Positions 33,719 through 44,720 of a stretch of DNA of 64,000 bases are shown piece by piece. The notes under the pieces were generated by a model. It worked only from the letters and a program-made list of their open reading frames with translations, made no database searches and was not told the origin of the DNA. The stretch is from Bryoerythrophyllum caledonicum (lineage: Eukaryota; Streptophyta; Bryopsida; Pottiales; Pottiaceae): NCBI GenBank assembly GCA_963971425.1, contig OZ020517.1:6512501-6576500 (forward strand), given 5' to 3'. The position numbers were made by a program, and so were the translations under genes. How positions within the stretch are numbered: the stretch's first letter is position 1; each line of letters opens with the position of its first letter.

Positions 33719-34746
33719 CTACTTGTTCTTCTCCACGTCACCAGAATTAGATTTCCTCAGCTCATCTCTACCCCTCTGAAGTTCATCTTTGCGGCTGTAA
33801 CCGGTATATGGCATTTGACTAGCCCGTATATGTTCTTGCAGTCGTTGGCGTTGCATTCGTTGGTTCCAAGTAACAATAGGCACAGGAAGTGAGTGGCGAC
33901 GGCGAGAGTGACGCTTTGAGTTTTGGTTTAAACCATGCTTTGGGGAAGCACTTTGACGCTCAATAGTCGGTTGAAGCACCTAGCAAAAGAGACCACAAAA
34001 ATCAGCTTAAACCAAGCTGAATATGTAGCCACACATGTCAAAAAAACACAAACACCATGATGTGGAATCCATTCAAATAATTATGTCCAATTTAGGTGTT
34101 CGTAAAACATGCAAAATCAAAACAGTGATGAGTATTCAACTGAAGATACAACACATACTAAACAATAACAAAAAATAAGACCAACCTCAATATTAGAATG
34201 CGTTTTCCCACTTAGAGATTGGAGCTTGTTCTCATCATTTCCGACCGTTGCAACAGGCCAACACGTAGTAGGAATTGAGGGCATTTTCTCTGATGGCACC
34301 GTCGTAGGTGGTTGAATTACACCAGCAAGAGTTTGAAGTGCGTGATCCTACGACGTAGGGACAAAGAGAGTTAAAATGAAACTTGTGCACATTTAGCTCT
34401 ATTCGAGCTGAATGTGCACATTGCCAAAAAAGACCTAGGACAAATACAGAGAAGGGGAGGGGGGGAATACCATGCTATGCGGGGGAAGAGACAATGATTC
34501 CTCACGTCCGGGAACAAGCACTTGGTCACCTTTCCCACAAATCCCATCAACACCGGGGGACCCCAAAATTTGACGAGGTTGAAGAATAGAACGGGAGGCA
34601 ACCTTTCGAATGCAAATTTTAGGTGGGGGGCTGTTGACTTCATCTTCTTCAACTGGAGCCATCGAAGAGTCCATCGAATAATCAGCTGCTCCGCGGGAGT
34701 ACAAATCATTATGTTTACGTTGAATTCGATATCCACAATCTTCTGA
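33719..34746 (-). CDS. Uncharacterised element B gene (3' exons), basic C-terminus
   Basis: Three exons fit with GT-AG borders, all in phase 0: 34746-34471 (ending SLPPHSM|gtattc), 34347-34186 (ending HSNIE|gttggt) and 33979-33719 (ending in KNK and TAG). The 5' start is not found; an upstream exon is needed because the first block opens directly at an acceptor (ttttgaag|TCAGAAG). The protein is low-complexity. An acidic stretch (MAPVEEDEVNSPPPK) is followed by a Ser/Pro-rich middle and a strongly basic C-terminus (KRHSRRRH, then QRMQRQRLQEHIRA). I recognise no domain. A palindrome copy lies in the intron at 34384-34420. It lies downstream of the FCP1-like gene on the same strand and could be part of the same transcription unit. 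Confidence 0.45.
34384..34420. repeat. Element B palindrome copy (intron)
   Basis: Arms TGTGCACATTTAGCTC and GAGCTGAATGTGCACA around a short centre. This is the longer-armed version of the family, with one mismatch between arms. It sits in the intron between exons ending at 34471 and starting at 34347. Confidence 0.85.
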
Positions 34747-34970
34747 CTTCAAAACAGAATCCACGGTGGCAATACAACAGTTTACATGAGAAAATGATTA
34801 ATGGCTCTTTTTCAAACATGGAAGCAAAGAGAAAACAAAAACTTACAAATCCAACAATTTACAAACGGAAAATTACAAACAAATATCAAAGAACTGGCAA
34901 CTGCCACTTGACTTATAAGATATGTATAGTATAATACATCAACACATTTATGATTGATACCAGAGAACTT

Positions 34971-36025
34971 CTAATTTGAGAGCCCATCAGATATCATAAT
35001 CGCGTGCGTTAATTCCATGTACTCTAAGCTATATGGATCCGAGCAAATTGTTGGACGACCAAAGGGATTCCCACGCCGAAAAGATTGCAGCCCTAACTCT
35101 GCACTACTGTGGAGCTTTTGGAGCCATGGAAGCAAGACATTTAGAAGGAACTTATCGTTCCATCCATCCTCTTTGTAGGACCAGGTATCCGCAAGAAGAA
35201 CATTCTCCGGATCATTAAGGACGTGCTTGTACGGACTGTCATCTATGATGATGGTATTCTCCTTCGTAAAGGAGACACCCTTTTCAGTAAATAGGACTTT
35301 CGACAACGTCTTCAGAAATACCTCCTTATCTGAGTTCTTAACTTTCAGATATTGAGGTACATTATGGATCACAGCAGTTACGACTCTCCTACAATGCTCT
35401 TGCCCAAATATGACTTTTGGTGAGGCCGCTTTTGGGAAGAGGTAATTGACGATGCTACTAGTGGTGTTCAATTTCATCGAACTCCAGACCGATATCGATG
35501 CAAACTTGGAAACACCGTCCAAAAATGCCTTGCAGCCTGGACGAACATACACTAGCTTTGGGCCGACCTTGGCTGGAACTTTTACCGAGTGTGGTAGAGA
35601 ACATGCATTGAAGGCTTGCGTAGCAGACCTCAAGCGGAATTCCTCGCACACACACAATATACCGTTCAAGTCAAACACAATGTTTAACCACGGTTTGACC
35701 ACTCTAGGGGTTGAACAAGGAACACGGACTACAGCGCTATGAACGCTCTCCAGAGGCTCGACCACCTGGAATTCAGATGGGAAAGAGTGGAGGTACATGT
35801 TACTAAACATTAAACATCATATAACAATAGAGCACATAATATTATACGAAGAAGGAAGCACTGCAAAAGACAGCACAATCTTTTTGGCCATGAAGTGGTG
35901 AGATTAAGGTTATACCTGTGAGTTGATGGCCAAAGTAGCATCAATGGGCTTTGCACCAACCATAGGAGGATGCTGAGAAGAGCCAGCATCATCTTTTATG
36001 AAATCGACTTCGAGGCTTAGGGCAT
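34971..36025 (-). CDS. FCP1/NIF-like HAD-superfamily domain protein, altered nucleophile motif
   Basis: Two exons are clear: 36025-35916 and 35765-34971, joined at CAACTCACAG|gtata ... ttccag|GTGGTCG in phase 0, with stop TAG at 34971-34973. The first exon enters in phase 1, so an upstream exon is missing from my model. The domain runs in FCP1 order: IVFDLNGILC (the DxDx[T/V] motif, here D-L-N-G-I, so the second Asp is Asn); YVRPGCKAFLDGVSKFASIS; VWSSMKLNTTSSIVNYLF; KVIFGQEHC; and NTIIIDDSPYKHVLNDPENV with the second Asp pair. In FCP1/SCP phosphatases the second Asp of the first motif is the acid/base. Its replacement suggests loss of activity, although Asn variants are frequent in plant NIF-like families by my recollection. 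Its role in a transposon is unknown. Confidence 0.72.
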
Positions 36026-36236
36026 CTGAAATTCAGCAAATTTGATTACAGGTTATGAACAAGCATGCCTCAAAAATGCAACGCCACTTGATACTAAAGA
36101 AGATTAACATTCAGCTCGACTCTAACTGATTGTGCCAGTGTATGAGTACTCAACAATTGGATGCACAAGGGAGAGGACAACTTGAATTTCAATATGATGT
36201 ACACAGAGGGAGAACAACATGATATACAGAAAGTAA

Positions 36237-36269
36237 TGCATATTCAGCTCGAGTCGAGCTGAATATGCA
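36237..36269. repeat. Element B palindrome copy (perfect)
   Basis: Perfect 33-bp palindrome with one central base: arms TGCATATTCAGCTCGA and TCGAGCTGAATATGCA. It lies in the 550-bp spacer between the FCP1-like and ParB/methyltransferase-like genes. The rest of 36026-36576 shows no further gene. Confidence 0.92.
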
Positions 36270-36576
36270 ATAGAAGTAACAATGACTTAAGGAGAAGGAC
36301 TGAACGGAAAAAAACAGAGAGAGACATACTACTATTTATCTGCAGTACATTTAATTCAACTTAAGTGTAGTCTATAAAGAAAAAATAAATGGATTAAGAC
36401 GAAAACATCATACAACGAAGAGAAGTGATTAAGGAGATTCGAAATGGAAACAACATCGAATTTACTCAACCAAGGTTTAAAAGGACAATAAACATCCAAG
36501 ATTATTTACAAACATAACTTAATGTACGAAAATAATTAGGAAAACATGATTAACAACAACAAGAATACTCGATATA

Positions 36577-39500
36577 CTAGTTCTCATCGAGAATTCCACC
36601 TGAAAAGTGTCCTGGAGATGCTTGAGTGTTGCTCGGTGTGTTGACTTCATTAGCAACTTCAGTCTCTTTCACCGGGATCACATTGATTGGCTGAACACTG
36701 GGATCGGCGGAAACCATGCGCTCGGCTCCAACATAGGCTATTGCTTGTGGCGGTGAAAGAGGAGAAGACGTCTTCGGATCCGATGTCAACAAAGACTGTT
36801 GGACATACGCCTCTTTAAACGAGGAGACCGTCTCTATAACAGTAGGGCCTTGAGACGATGGTCTTGCAGCCGCCTCAGGAGTTGCACCTAAAATATGCTC
36901 TATCGGCTTGGACTGCGGTGGCAACATCTGTTCGAACCTTGCAAACATAGAAGCGATCATCGTTTGCGTGTTCCGCTCCATCTCGGCTCTCTGCGCTGCA
37001 AGGAGCTCATCTTGGCGCTCTTCCTGCCGTCTTGACAACTCTTGGTTGAGCCTCTCTTGCTCCTCGACCTTCTTTAAGAGCATCTCGACCTTCAATGACA
37101 TATCAGCTTGTGCAGTGGGAGGGGACGTCGATAGCGCGGGCGAGTTAACCGTCACAGGAGTTCGTTGGCGCTTGTGGGGGGGCGTTGGCGCAGAAGCCAT
37201 CACTTCAATGTCATCGTCAGTATTTCCATCTGAGGAATCAGCCTTACTCTGCGACCGATTGTTGGATGGACCAGCACCACCTGCAATTACACTGGACCGA
37301 CGAAGAGCAAGATCCTCATAATCATTCGCACAATATGCTTCAATATCTGCGCCTTCATTAACGCGAGCAGAAGCGGGGTCTGATGGTTCAGCTACCGCAA
37401 CATCTGAGCTCGTAACATCCACAGTAGGTTGCTCATCATCATCTTCCTCATTATCATCGTCGTCATCAACTCGTCTCTTTCCCTTACCCTTACCACGAGG
37501 GGGCTTAATAGGGTACTTTGTCTCGTCAACTGGATAACCGTCGGCAACGAAATCCGCTTTGCATAGAGACAAAGCCAACTTGGCCTTGCTTTCGTACCGA
37601 TCACTCTCAGAAGTCTCGCAGATGCAGGCACACTCTAGAGATTCGATCTGCAAGGCACACCAGAGACACTAGCAATCAATCAAACTAACTCAAGCGACAT
37701 ATAATTGCATTCTATGAAACTACACTACTTGCATATTCAGCTCGACTCGAGCTGAATATGCAACTCAGAACTAATGATCGAGAAGCACTTGCATATTCAG
37801 CTCGAGTCAAGCTGAATATGCAAACAGGAGAGCTCGGCAGAAATTCTTACCATAGATGCAATAAGAAACTTTGAGCCTCCAAAGGCAGAGAAGACTAAGT
37901 CCCCGGGTTTGCACCATTCTTTGAGTACTTGAAAGTAGAACTCCATCGTGAACTCAGTAGTGTTTACACGATACTCCAACTCGTTGTACTTGCGGACCTT
38001 GGTGTTTGCAACATGAAGCGGATAGACACTCCTTTGTAACTAAGTTAGAGCGAGCTAACTGCTTACGGACTAGCCAAAGAAGTTCCACAGAATCTTTTGA
38101 CAACTTGTTGCCTTTCGACAGATCATCGAGCCGCTCATACTTACCAGGAATGTATGCGGAACTATATGTCACGTATTCGTCCACAAATGGGGATTTCTCG
38201 GTTATGGAGAAGATTTGCCTCTCCTCTGTCTTGGTCCCACAAATCCATAGCCAGACATCTGGGTCTGTCAGTCCAGGGCTGCCTCCAGTCCGCAATGCCT
38301 CCATGAAGTCCTTGAAGAATGGGTTAGCCACCGTTGATGTTGGCTTTAAATCTTGCCCGGGAGCTGATCTGAAATCAATCAATCCAAGCCGAGGCTTTTC
38401 GCCGCGGGGATCCCATGTGTTTTCGGGCCACACACCCAACGTATCATTGATGATGTTGTACTTTCGGATGTATGCAGACCCGGACGCTTCTTCAAAATGT
38501 TGGCGCTTGTCTAAGAACAACTTAAACCAAGCTTTTGCGTACGGCGAAAGCTCCTCCGCAGACTTGTTCTTGCTCCGAAGCTGTCGCGCCTCAGTGAAAA
38601 ATGCCTCACCGGGTTGATCGACAAGCACCCTCATGGTTGCGGATGAGACGTGATATTCACGCTTAAAACGCTTCCAGTTTCCAGGAACAAAATTCTTGTT
38701 TGCATCAAAAAATGCAAGACTAGGCTTTAGTTTCTGCAACTCCCTACGGACGACGTTCTTCCTCTTGCGCCGCTCGATCCATTCCAAAGCCGTGTAATTA
38801 CTATCCAATACACTGGTTGGTGTCTTGATGACCACCTTCGGATACTGCAGTCGCCGTTTTGGTCCGCTGCGGTTCAAAATGTGGTTCAACAACTTCACAT
38901 GATCTGCATCAGTGAGGCCATTGAGCCACTTGAAGAACTCTCGATTCAGACCACCATCCTTCGCTGGCGTCGACTTCAGGTTGTCTTTGAATTTGCGCAA
39001 GGGGTTGGTGTCAACGTCAATCAAGTCGCCTTGAGCACTTGCGGCCATCACATCTCGCCAGAGATTGAAAGTAGAATCAGGCGACGTGATAATCTTGACC
39101 TCATTTGAGAGAGTCAGCTGAGGAACCTGACTAGATTTACTAGCATACTGCTGGTTCTTTGCAACGTCAATGCAGGCAAACCGACGTTGAATGGCCTCAA
39201 TGAACTCCTGCAGGAGGCATAACAATAATCTTAGTAATACAGAACAATTGTTGACATGGGTGTGCATATTCAGCTCGAGTCGAGCTGAATATGCAATCGT
39301 AATCAGGATTGCTAACCTTATACGCCTTGTCGTTGACTCTTGGAGCTCCACGGCCACCCGGGGTATTCTTCTTCTGTGGTGGTGTTGGGCGACCTAGATT
39401 AGTCCATGTCGACCGTGCAGATAGGATGTTGGTCGACCACGTTGGCTTGAAGACGGACAAGTGATTGACTCGGTTGTAGAATGCCGAGATCTTACGCAGC

Positions 39501-40735
39501 TTCTCTTTGTCATCGGACCATACGACAAAGCACTTCCATACGCGAAAGTGTCTCACTGTGGTCTCGTCAATAGATTCATCCGCCATCATCGCTAAGCTTG
39601 CCGCCACGCTATGTTGGCCATTTATGATGTAGAACTTCCCCTTTCGAATGTCTTCCCAGTTTCCATCAGGCTTCTCGTTTGTTATCGGCATCACGCAAAG
39701 CGTCTGCTTGATGGATTTATCGGGCATGTTTATGAGGTAATTCATTACCACGTCCATGCCCTTCTTCTCAAAGGCCCGAATTGTCCAGTCCTCTGGTGCT
39801 GGTGATAACTGCCGCACATCCAACTCCTTCTTCATGTCAGGGTCGTAGAGGAAGCAGTCCTGGCAATCTGTCCAGAACTTTTCGTACACTTCGGATGCAT
39901 TTCCGTAGTCAATGGCTTCTCCAGGACGCAACTCGTGGGGCAAATCGGTGATCGCAGAGACGATGCTGGCCTCAACGTCTGGCTTACCAACTTCTTGGTT
40001 TTTTGCACTAGATTTTAGTGCTCTTCGAGTTGAAGCCTCCGGAGCAAGTGATCGACGCTGCCTCTTTGGTGGCGTTGGATTTGTAGACAACGACTTCCTC
40101 GGATTAACCTTGCCAGTTCGAGCCGCTGCAGTTTTTTGTCCAGTGTTATCGCCTTGGCTGACATTGCCACTCTCGGTCCTACGAGAGACCTTCACCGGAG
40201 TCATCTCGGATGAGGTCTGCGAGTTTTGAAGAACCTTCATTGCCATTGCATGAAGGAGACTTGTCAACTTTGACGACAAAGCTTTAGCGCGAAGAGGCCC
40301 GCCAATGCTGCTCTTCCAGTAATCTTCGTCCTGCTGTTTGAGGATGTCCTTCTTTATTGACTCAAATAATGAGTTCTCAATACTGTCGAGAAAGGGATCA
40401 AGGCTGAAGACTTGAGTCATGCAGTCGATGAGAACCGTGTACTGAAGACTACTTTCAGTTGTCGTCTCACTTTTAACCACGAGGAACTTCTTGTGGTGGT
40501 CAAACTCGATTATCTTCTCATTCGGTGAAACGTGCAAGAACATATCCATGCCTCGAAATTTGTGAGTCAACACCAAGCTGTTAGAGTGACCGATATGTTC
40601 GAACCCCCACGCCTCATGCCTCTCTGGATCTCGAAGCTCGTAGCAGTTGAGTAACTCGTGCTCCTCTCCGTCGTCGGACTCGATCGCAATACTTATTGGT
40701 TTATAGTATTGATCCAGGACTTCTTGGTCGTTCAT
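36577..40735 (-). CDS. Element B gene: ParB-like domain plus strongly diverged DNA methyltransferase-like domain
   Basis: Three exons: 40735-39317 (ATG at 40735; ends KAYK|gttagc), 39207-37851 and 37647-36577; GT-AG, phase 0, about 1,280 aa. Exon 1 carries an acidic N-terminus, a basic linker and a ParB/Srx-like block KGKFYIINGQHSVAASL followed by RVWKCFVVWSDDKEKLRKIS. Exon 2 has RLGLIDFRSAPGQD at the place of methylase motif IV and WLWICGTK after it. It ends FYFQVLKEWCKPGDLVFSAFGGSKFLIASM, which is the permuted cofactor motif (usual form GD.VLDPF.GSGTT). Exon 3 continues IESLECACICETSESDRYESKAKLAL, then an acidic and Gln/Glu-rich coiled coil. DPPY is absent and the glycine loop is altered. 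One extra base near 38,030 breaks the frame (exon 2 length is 3n+1), so it is either a young pseudogene, a sequencing error, or a missed tiny intron. Both introns carry palindromes. Confidence 0.65.
37730..37822. repeat. Two palindrome copies in one intron of the element B methyltransferase-like gene
   Basis: Copies at 37730-37762 (perfect, central base C) and 37790-37822 (one mismatch near the centre). Both lie in the 203-bp intron 37648-37850, making up a third of it. Confidence 0.92.
39263..39295. repeat. Palindrome copy in the first intron of the element B methyltransferase-like gene
   Basis: Perfect 33-bp copy with central G inside the 109-bp intron 39208-39316. Such a hairpin could fold in the pre-mRNA. 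Confidence 0.92.
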
Positions 40736-40814
40736 TGGATTTCTGCAATGGAGTCCGTAAGTGAATTCAGATTTTATTATACGTACTGAATGTATTACAA
40801 TTTTTTCTTAACTT

Positions 40815-41537
40815 TGCATATTTAGCTCGAGTCGAGCTGAATATGCAATACGACACTTAATTGCACAGGTGTAGTTCCATCAAGAAGTTTCAAATCTTGT
40901 ATTACCACTTGCAATTGTTTGAAGTTTTTTATCATTTCTATTGCACATTTAGCTTTACTTGAGCTAAATGTGCACACAAATGTTTTACCGTGCACATTAA
41001 GCTCTTGTCAAGCTGAATGTGCTGATAAATATTAATGTAACGCCCATGAACTAGTGAACTGAACGTGTATATTCATTATGAGTCAAGTTGAATGTACACA
41101 GAAAGCTCATTAGACTGTGCATATTCAGCTCGAGTCGAGCTGAATATGCATTCATAGCTGAAATCAAGATGCACATTCAGCTTCTCTCTAGCTGAATGTA
41201 CGCATTACGATCAATCATTTGTGCTCATACTAATGAGCCGGAAGTGCATATTCAGCTCGAGTCGAGCTGAATGTGCACACAAAGCTCATCATACTCTGCA
41301 CATTCAGCTCGAGTCGAGCTGAATATGCACATCATTCAAAATTGCACGTGCACATTCAGCTCTACCCAAGCTAAATATGCACCTCGTGATCAACCAATTG
41401 TGCATATTCAGCTCGAGTCGAGCTGAATATGCACATCATTCAAAATTGCACGTGCACATTCAGCTCTACCCAAGCTAAATATGCACCTCGTGATCAACCA
41501 ATTGTGCATATTCAGCTCGACTTGAGCTGAATATGCA
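40815..41537. repeat. Palindrome cluster upstream of the element B methyltransferase-like gene
   Basis: About twelve copies in 0.72 kb, starting near 40815, 40942, 40991, 41066, 41118, 41170, 41245, 41297, 41349, 41401, 41453 and 41505. From 41118 on, most starts are close to 52 bp apart. Several are perfect (41118, 41297, 41401), others have paired or unpaired changes (tttagct, taccca, acttga). Two adjoining 104-bp tandem units, 41297-41400 and 41401-41504, each contain one perfect and one degenerate palindrome. The cluster begins 80 bp upstream of the ATG at 40735, so it overlaps the promoter or leader of that gene. Confidence 0.93.
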
Positions 41538-41539
41538 CT

Positions 41540-44500
41540 AATTATATGAATGAAAAATTACAAAATTCATTCAAATTGCAAGTTCCATAGGAGTCTACCT
41601 ACCTCATTTCCATTTTTTTTGCAACCTCTTGAATCTTCAAACAAATGGCTTGAGGTATGTCACACAAAGGAGCTGCTTCAGTGACAAAATGTCCCCTCTT
41701 TGAATCGTAATCCAATCACTATTAGAAACTCAAAACTAAGATAAGTGGCCGAAATTCTTCAACTTAAAAACCTACCAACTCCCAACTTACAAAAAATTAC
41801 AACATCACAAGGATTTCATCCCAAGGTGAACCCGTATAACTCTGAATGCAACTTCTTCCTGGAGTCAAGCATTTGACCGTATCTCGGCTGAGACCTCTTC
41901 ACTGTAGTCTGCACTGCACAGAAGGATCAGCACGTTCGGCATCTCTCTCACCCGTGGAAGGAGAACGGCAACATAAAATCAAGTTGAGTACAGAAAGACG
42001 AGAGAAGTCATGCACAAGATCATGTACCCAAGCTTCGAGCCACTGGGGCCCTTCAATGCCATCCAAGGCAACGCCAACGACAGTGCCACTGATGAGCGCC
42101 TCCTTCAACACACAATCGTCCAACAGGTGGCTGCTACTCGTAATCACCACTATTGCACCTGTCCAGACTTCAAGTCCACCGAAATTGAGGTCAAACAGTT
42201 CATATCCAGGTTATCTGATGACTCCTTCAAACAATTTCAAACAATTTTGAAATTGAGGTCAAACAATTTCGAACCTTCAAACAATTTCGAACCTTCAAAC
42301 AATTACGAACATTCAAACAATTTCGAACATTCAAAGCAGCTAGCACGAGTCCAGACTTCAAGCCCACCGAAATTGAGGTCAAACAGTTCATATCCAGGTT
42401 ATCTGATGACTCCTTCAAACAATTTCAAACAATTTTGAAATTGAGGCCAAACAATTTTGAACCTTCAAACAATTTCGAACATTCAAAGCAGCTAGCACGA
42501 GTAAGTTCTCAGCAAATTAACAATTTCGAACATTCAAAGCAGCTAGCACGAGTAAGTTCTCAGCAAATTAACAATTTCGAACATTCAAAGCAGCTAGCAC
42601 GGAGACTCACTTGAACGGTTTGCTCGTATGAGAGTTGCAGATTATTCTTGATCTTCTTTTCGACGAAATTCACTGCCTCTTGGTCCTTGGAACTAGAGCT
42701 GGTTGCCTGCATTAAGAGCATTCGAGTCATGCAAACAAGTAACTACAACCATGACTAGCCAGCTCTCTCAAGATTTACAATCTATCTTCATTAAATAGTG
42801 CTGTAATGTTTCATACGAGTCCGGAACTAACATCGACCACCTGATCGCAATGTACAGTTGACCTCCAATTGGCTACTCTAAGAGCTGAGGATCTGGACAT
42901 GGCATGCAACTAATGTCCACGTACCTTGTAGCCAAAATAATGTCCAGCCGGGTTTGAAGTCTGGACACCTCAATTTCGGTGGGCTTGAAGTCCTCCAAAA
43001 GAATCAAAATAATTCACGTCGCTTCCACTGATTCCCGACAACGCTCCCACCAAACATCTCATCATATCCTCCCACACTCGAGCTCCTGCAACAAAATCCA
43101 ACCGCCCAACACTCAGTACACATACAACACTCGATCGGCCTAACCACCCATCTAGACCTCCTCGAAATTCACACTCACCCACCCTCCCAGGCCACACCAA
43201 AACAAAACAACCTCGCTGCAGGACTGAACTAACGTCCGGTCCTTCTCCGGCACTGTAGCAACTCAGGTAAGAGGTAAGTAACCTCCCAACTGCTGTTGCT
43301 TGTGGGCTTATCGGACTAGGATTCCGAGATCTGATCACTTCTCCGATTAGCACCAGACGATGAACTGTAGCACAATCCGACAAAAATTAGTCTTGGCGAT
43401 GGCGGGGTCCGGAGTCTACTCTTCCAATTCTGGGACTTGCGGCGCCATGCACCCAAGCATTCCGATCATCCTCCAAACCTCACCTCTCGAATTTCACACT
43501 CACCTCACCACACCACAGAGATATCCTCTGCAGAACCCTCAGACCACATACCAACCCCAGCTCATCCCACACTGAACCAATTCAGCAGCTTTTAACTCGT
43601 GCCCATGCCCACAGCGGAACCATACAGAAACGAACACTGCCGCAAATAACTTTAACAACCTCTCCAACCCGACCACTTCACAAACATCCTGCACCGGCTC
43701 ACTTCAACAAAACCTCCACTCCATCACCACTCCGAAGAAAACCTATCTCCACTCCAGTGTACTGACTCACGTCAACACTGATTAACGACGCTTAAAACGC
43801 CACAAGTTCCAAGGCTTCAACACAGAATTGCTCATGACCTACACTCTCAAAACTTACAGGCAAATCCAACATCACCAATTGCAACCAACGACACCCAAAC
43901 CCTAAAAACTTCTCTGAAGCCAAAACCCTAAACCTCAACCTCCACAACGCAATCAACCTAAACCAGCGATCAACCTAAACCAGCGATCAACCCTAAGCCA
44001 GCGATCAACCAAAACCACGAAACCAGCGATCCCACGATACCTCAAACTTCAAACTCACAGGCCTGTCGGCGTAGGCTTACCTCATGATGGCGTGCGGCGA
44101 TGGATCTGTGGCTATGCGGTGGTGCGCCTGCGCTTCGGCGTTGGATCTGAGGCTACGCGGTGGTGCGCCTGCGCTTCGGCGTCGCCCACAGCAACAACAC
44201 AACACAAGACGCTCTTCCGTCTCTCGCCCCGCACTGCCCTCTCTCCTGGAAACACTCGCGGCCCAGCTCCCTCACTCACCGCACAGACGACGACCGCGCT
44301 CTCGAAAGAAGTCGTCGCCCTCGGAACCCACTTTCACTGCCTGATCTCCGCAGCGCTACCGCCTGAGCACCGCACTGCGCGCCACGCTCCTTCAAGCTCG
44401 GCGTCCAGGTCCGGGCCTGATTCGGGGCACGCAAGAAGATGAAAAGAGACGCCCTTCGTCTCCCTCCGGCCTCTTGCCCTCCGCCGTTCGCACTGTTCCC

Positions 44501-44720
44501 TCGCCTGTTCCCAAATTTGTTCCTTTCCTTTTCCTGCTTCGCTGATCGCATCGCTCCCTTCTTTGTTCGCATCGCTCCCTTCTTTGTTCGCATCGCTCCC
44601 TTCTTTGTTCTCATGATTCCCACCGTTCCCTCACCTGTTCATAGCCGACTTTTCCTGCTTCGCTGTTCGCATCGCTCCCTTCTCTGTTCTAATGATTCCC
44701 ATCGTTCCCTCACCCGTTCA
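41540..44720. other. Non-coding region of element B with several short tandem repeats
   Basis: No convincing gene. 42170-42600 repeats 'aacaatttcgaa(c/a)(c/a)ttcaaa' and larger blocks containing 'agcagctagcacgagtaagt'. 43910-44035 repeats 'ccagcgatcaacctaaa' about four times. 44540-44620 has about three copies of a unit of roughly 20 bp, 'ttcgcatcgctcccttcttt', plus a related copy near 44665. The composition from 42.9 to 44.7 kb is clearly more GC-rich than the neighbours and could be a 5' leader or promoter island for the minus-strand genes, but open frames here differ in all directions and lack recognisable domains. Confidence 0.5.

Noticed and set aside
42010-42438. 142-aa frame with repeated SNNFEP/SNNFEH units
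   Set aside because: The repeats follow the DNA tandem repeat 'aacaatttcgaa', and the frame is not continued or conserved elsewhere.
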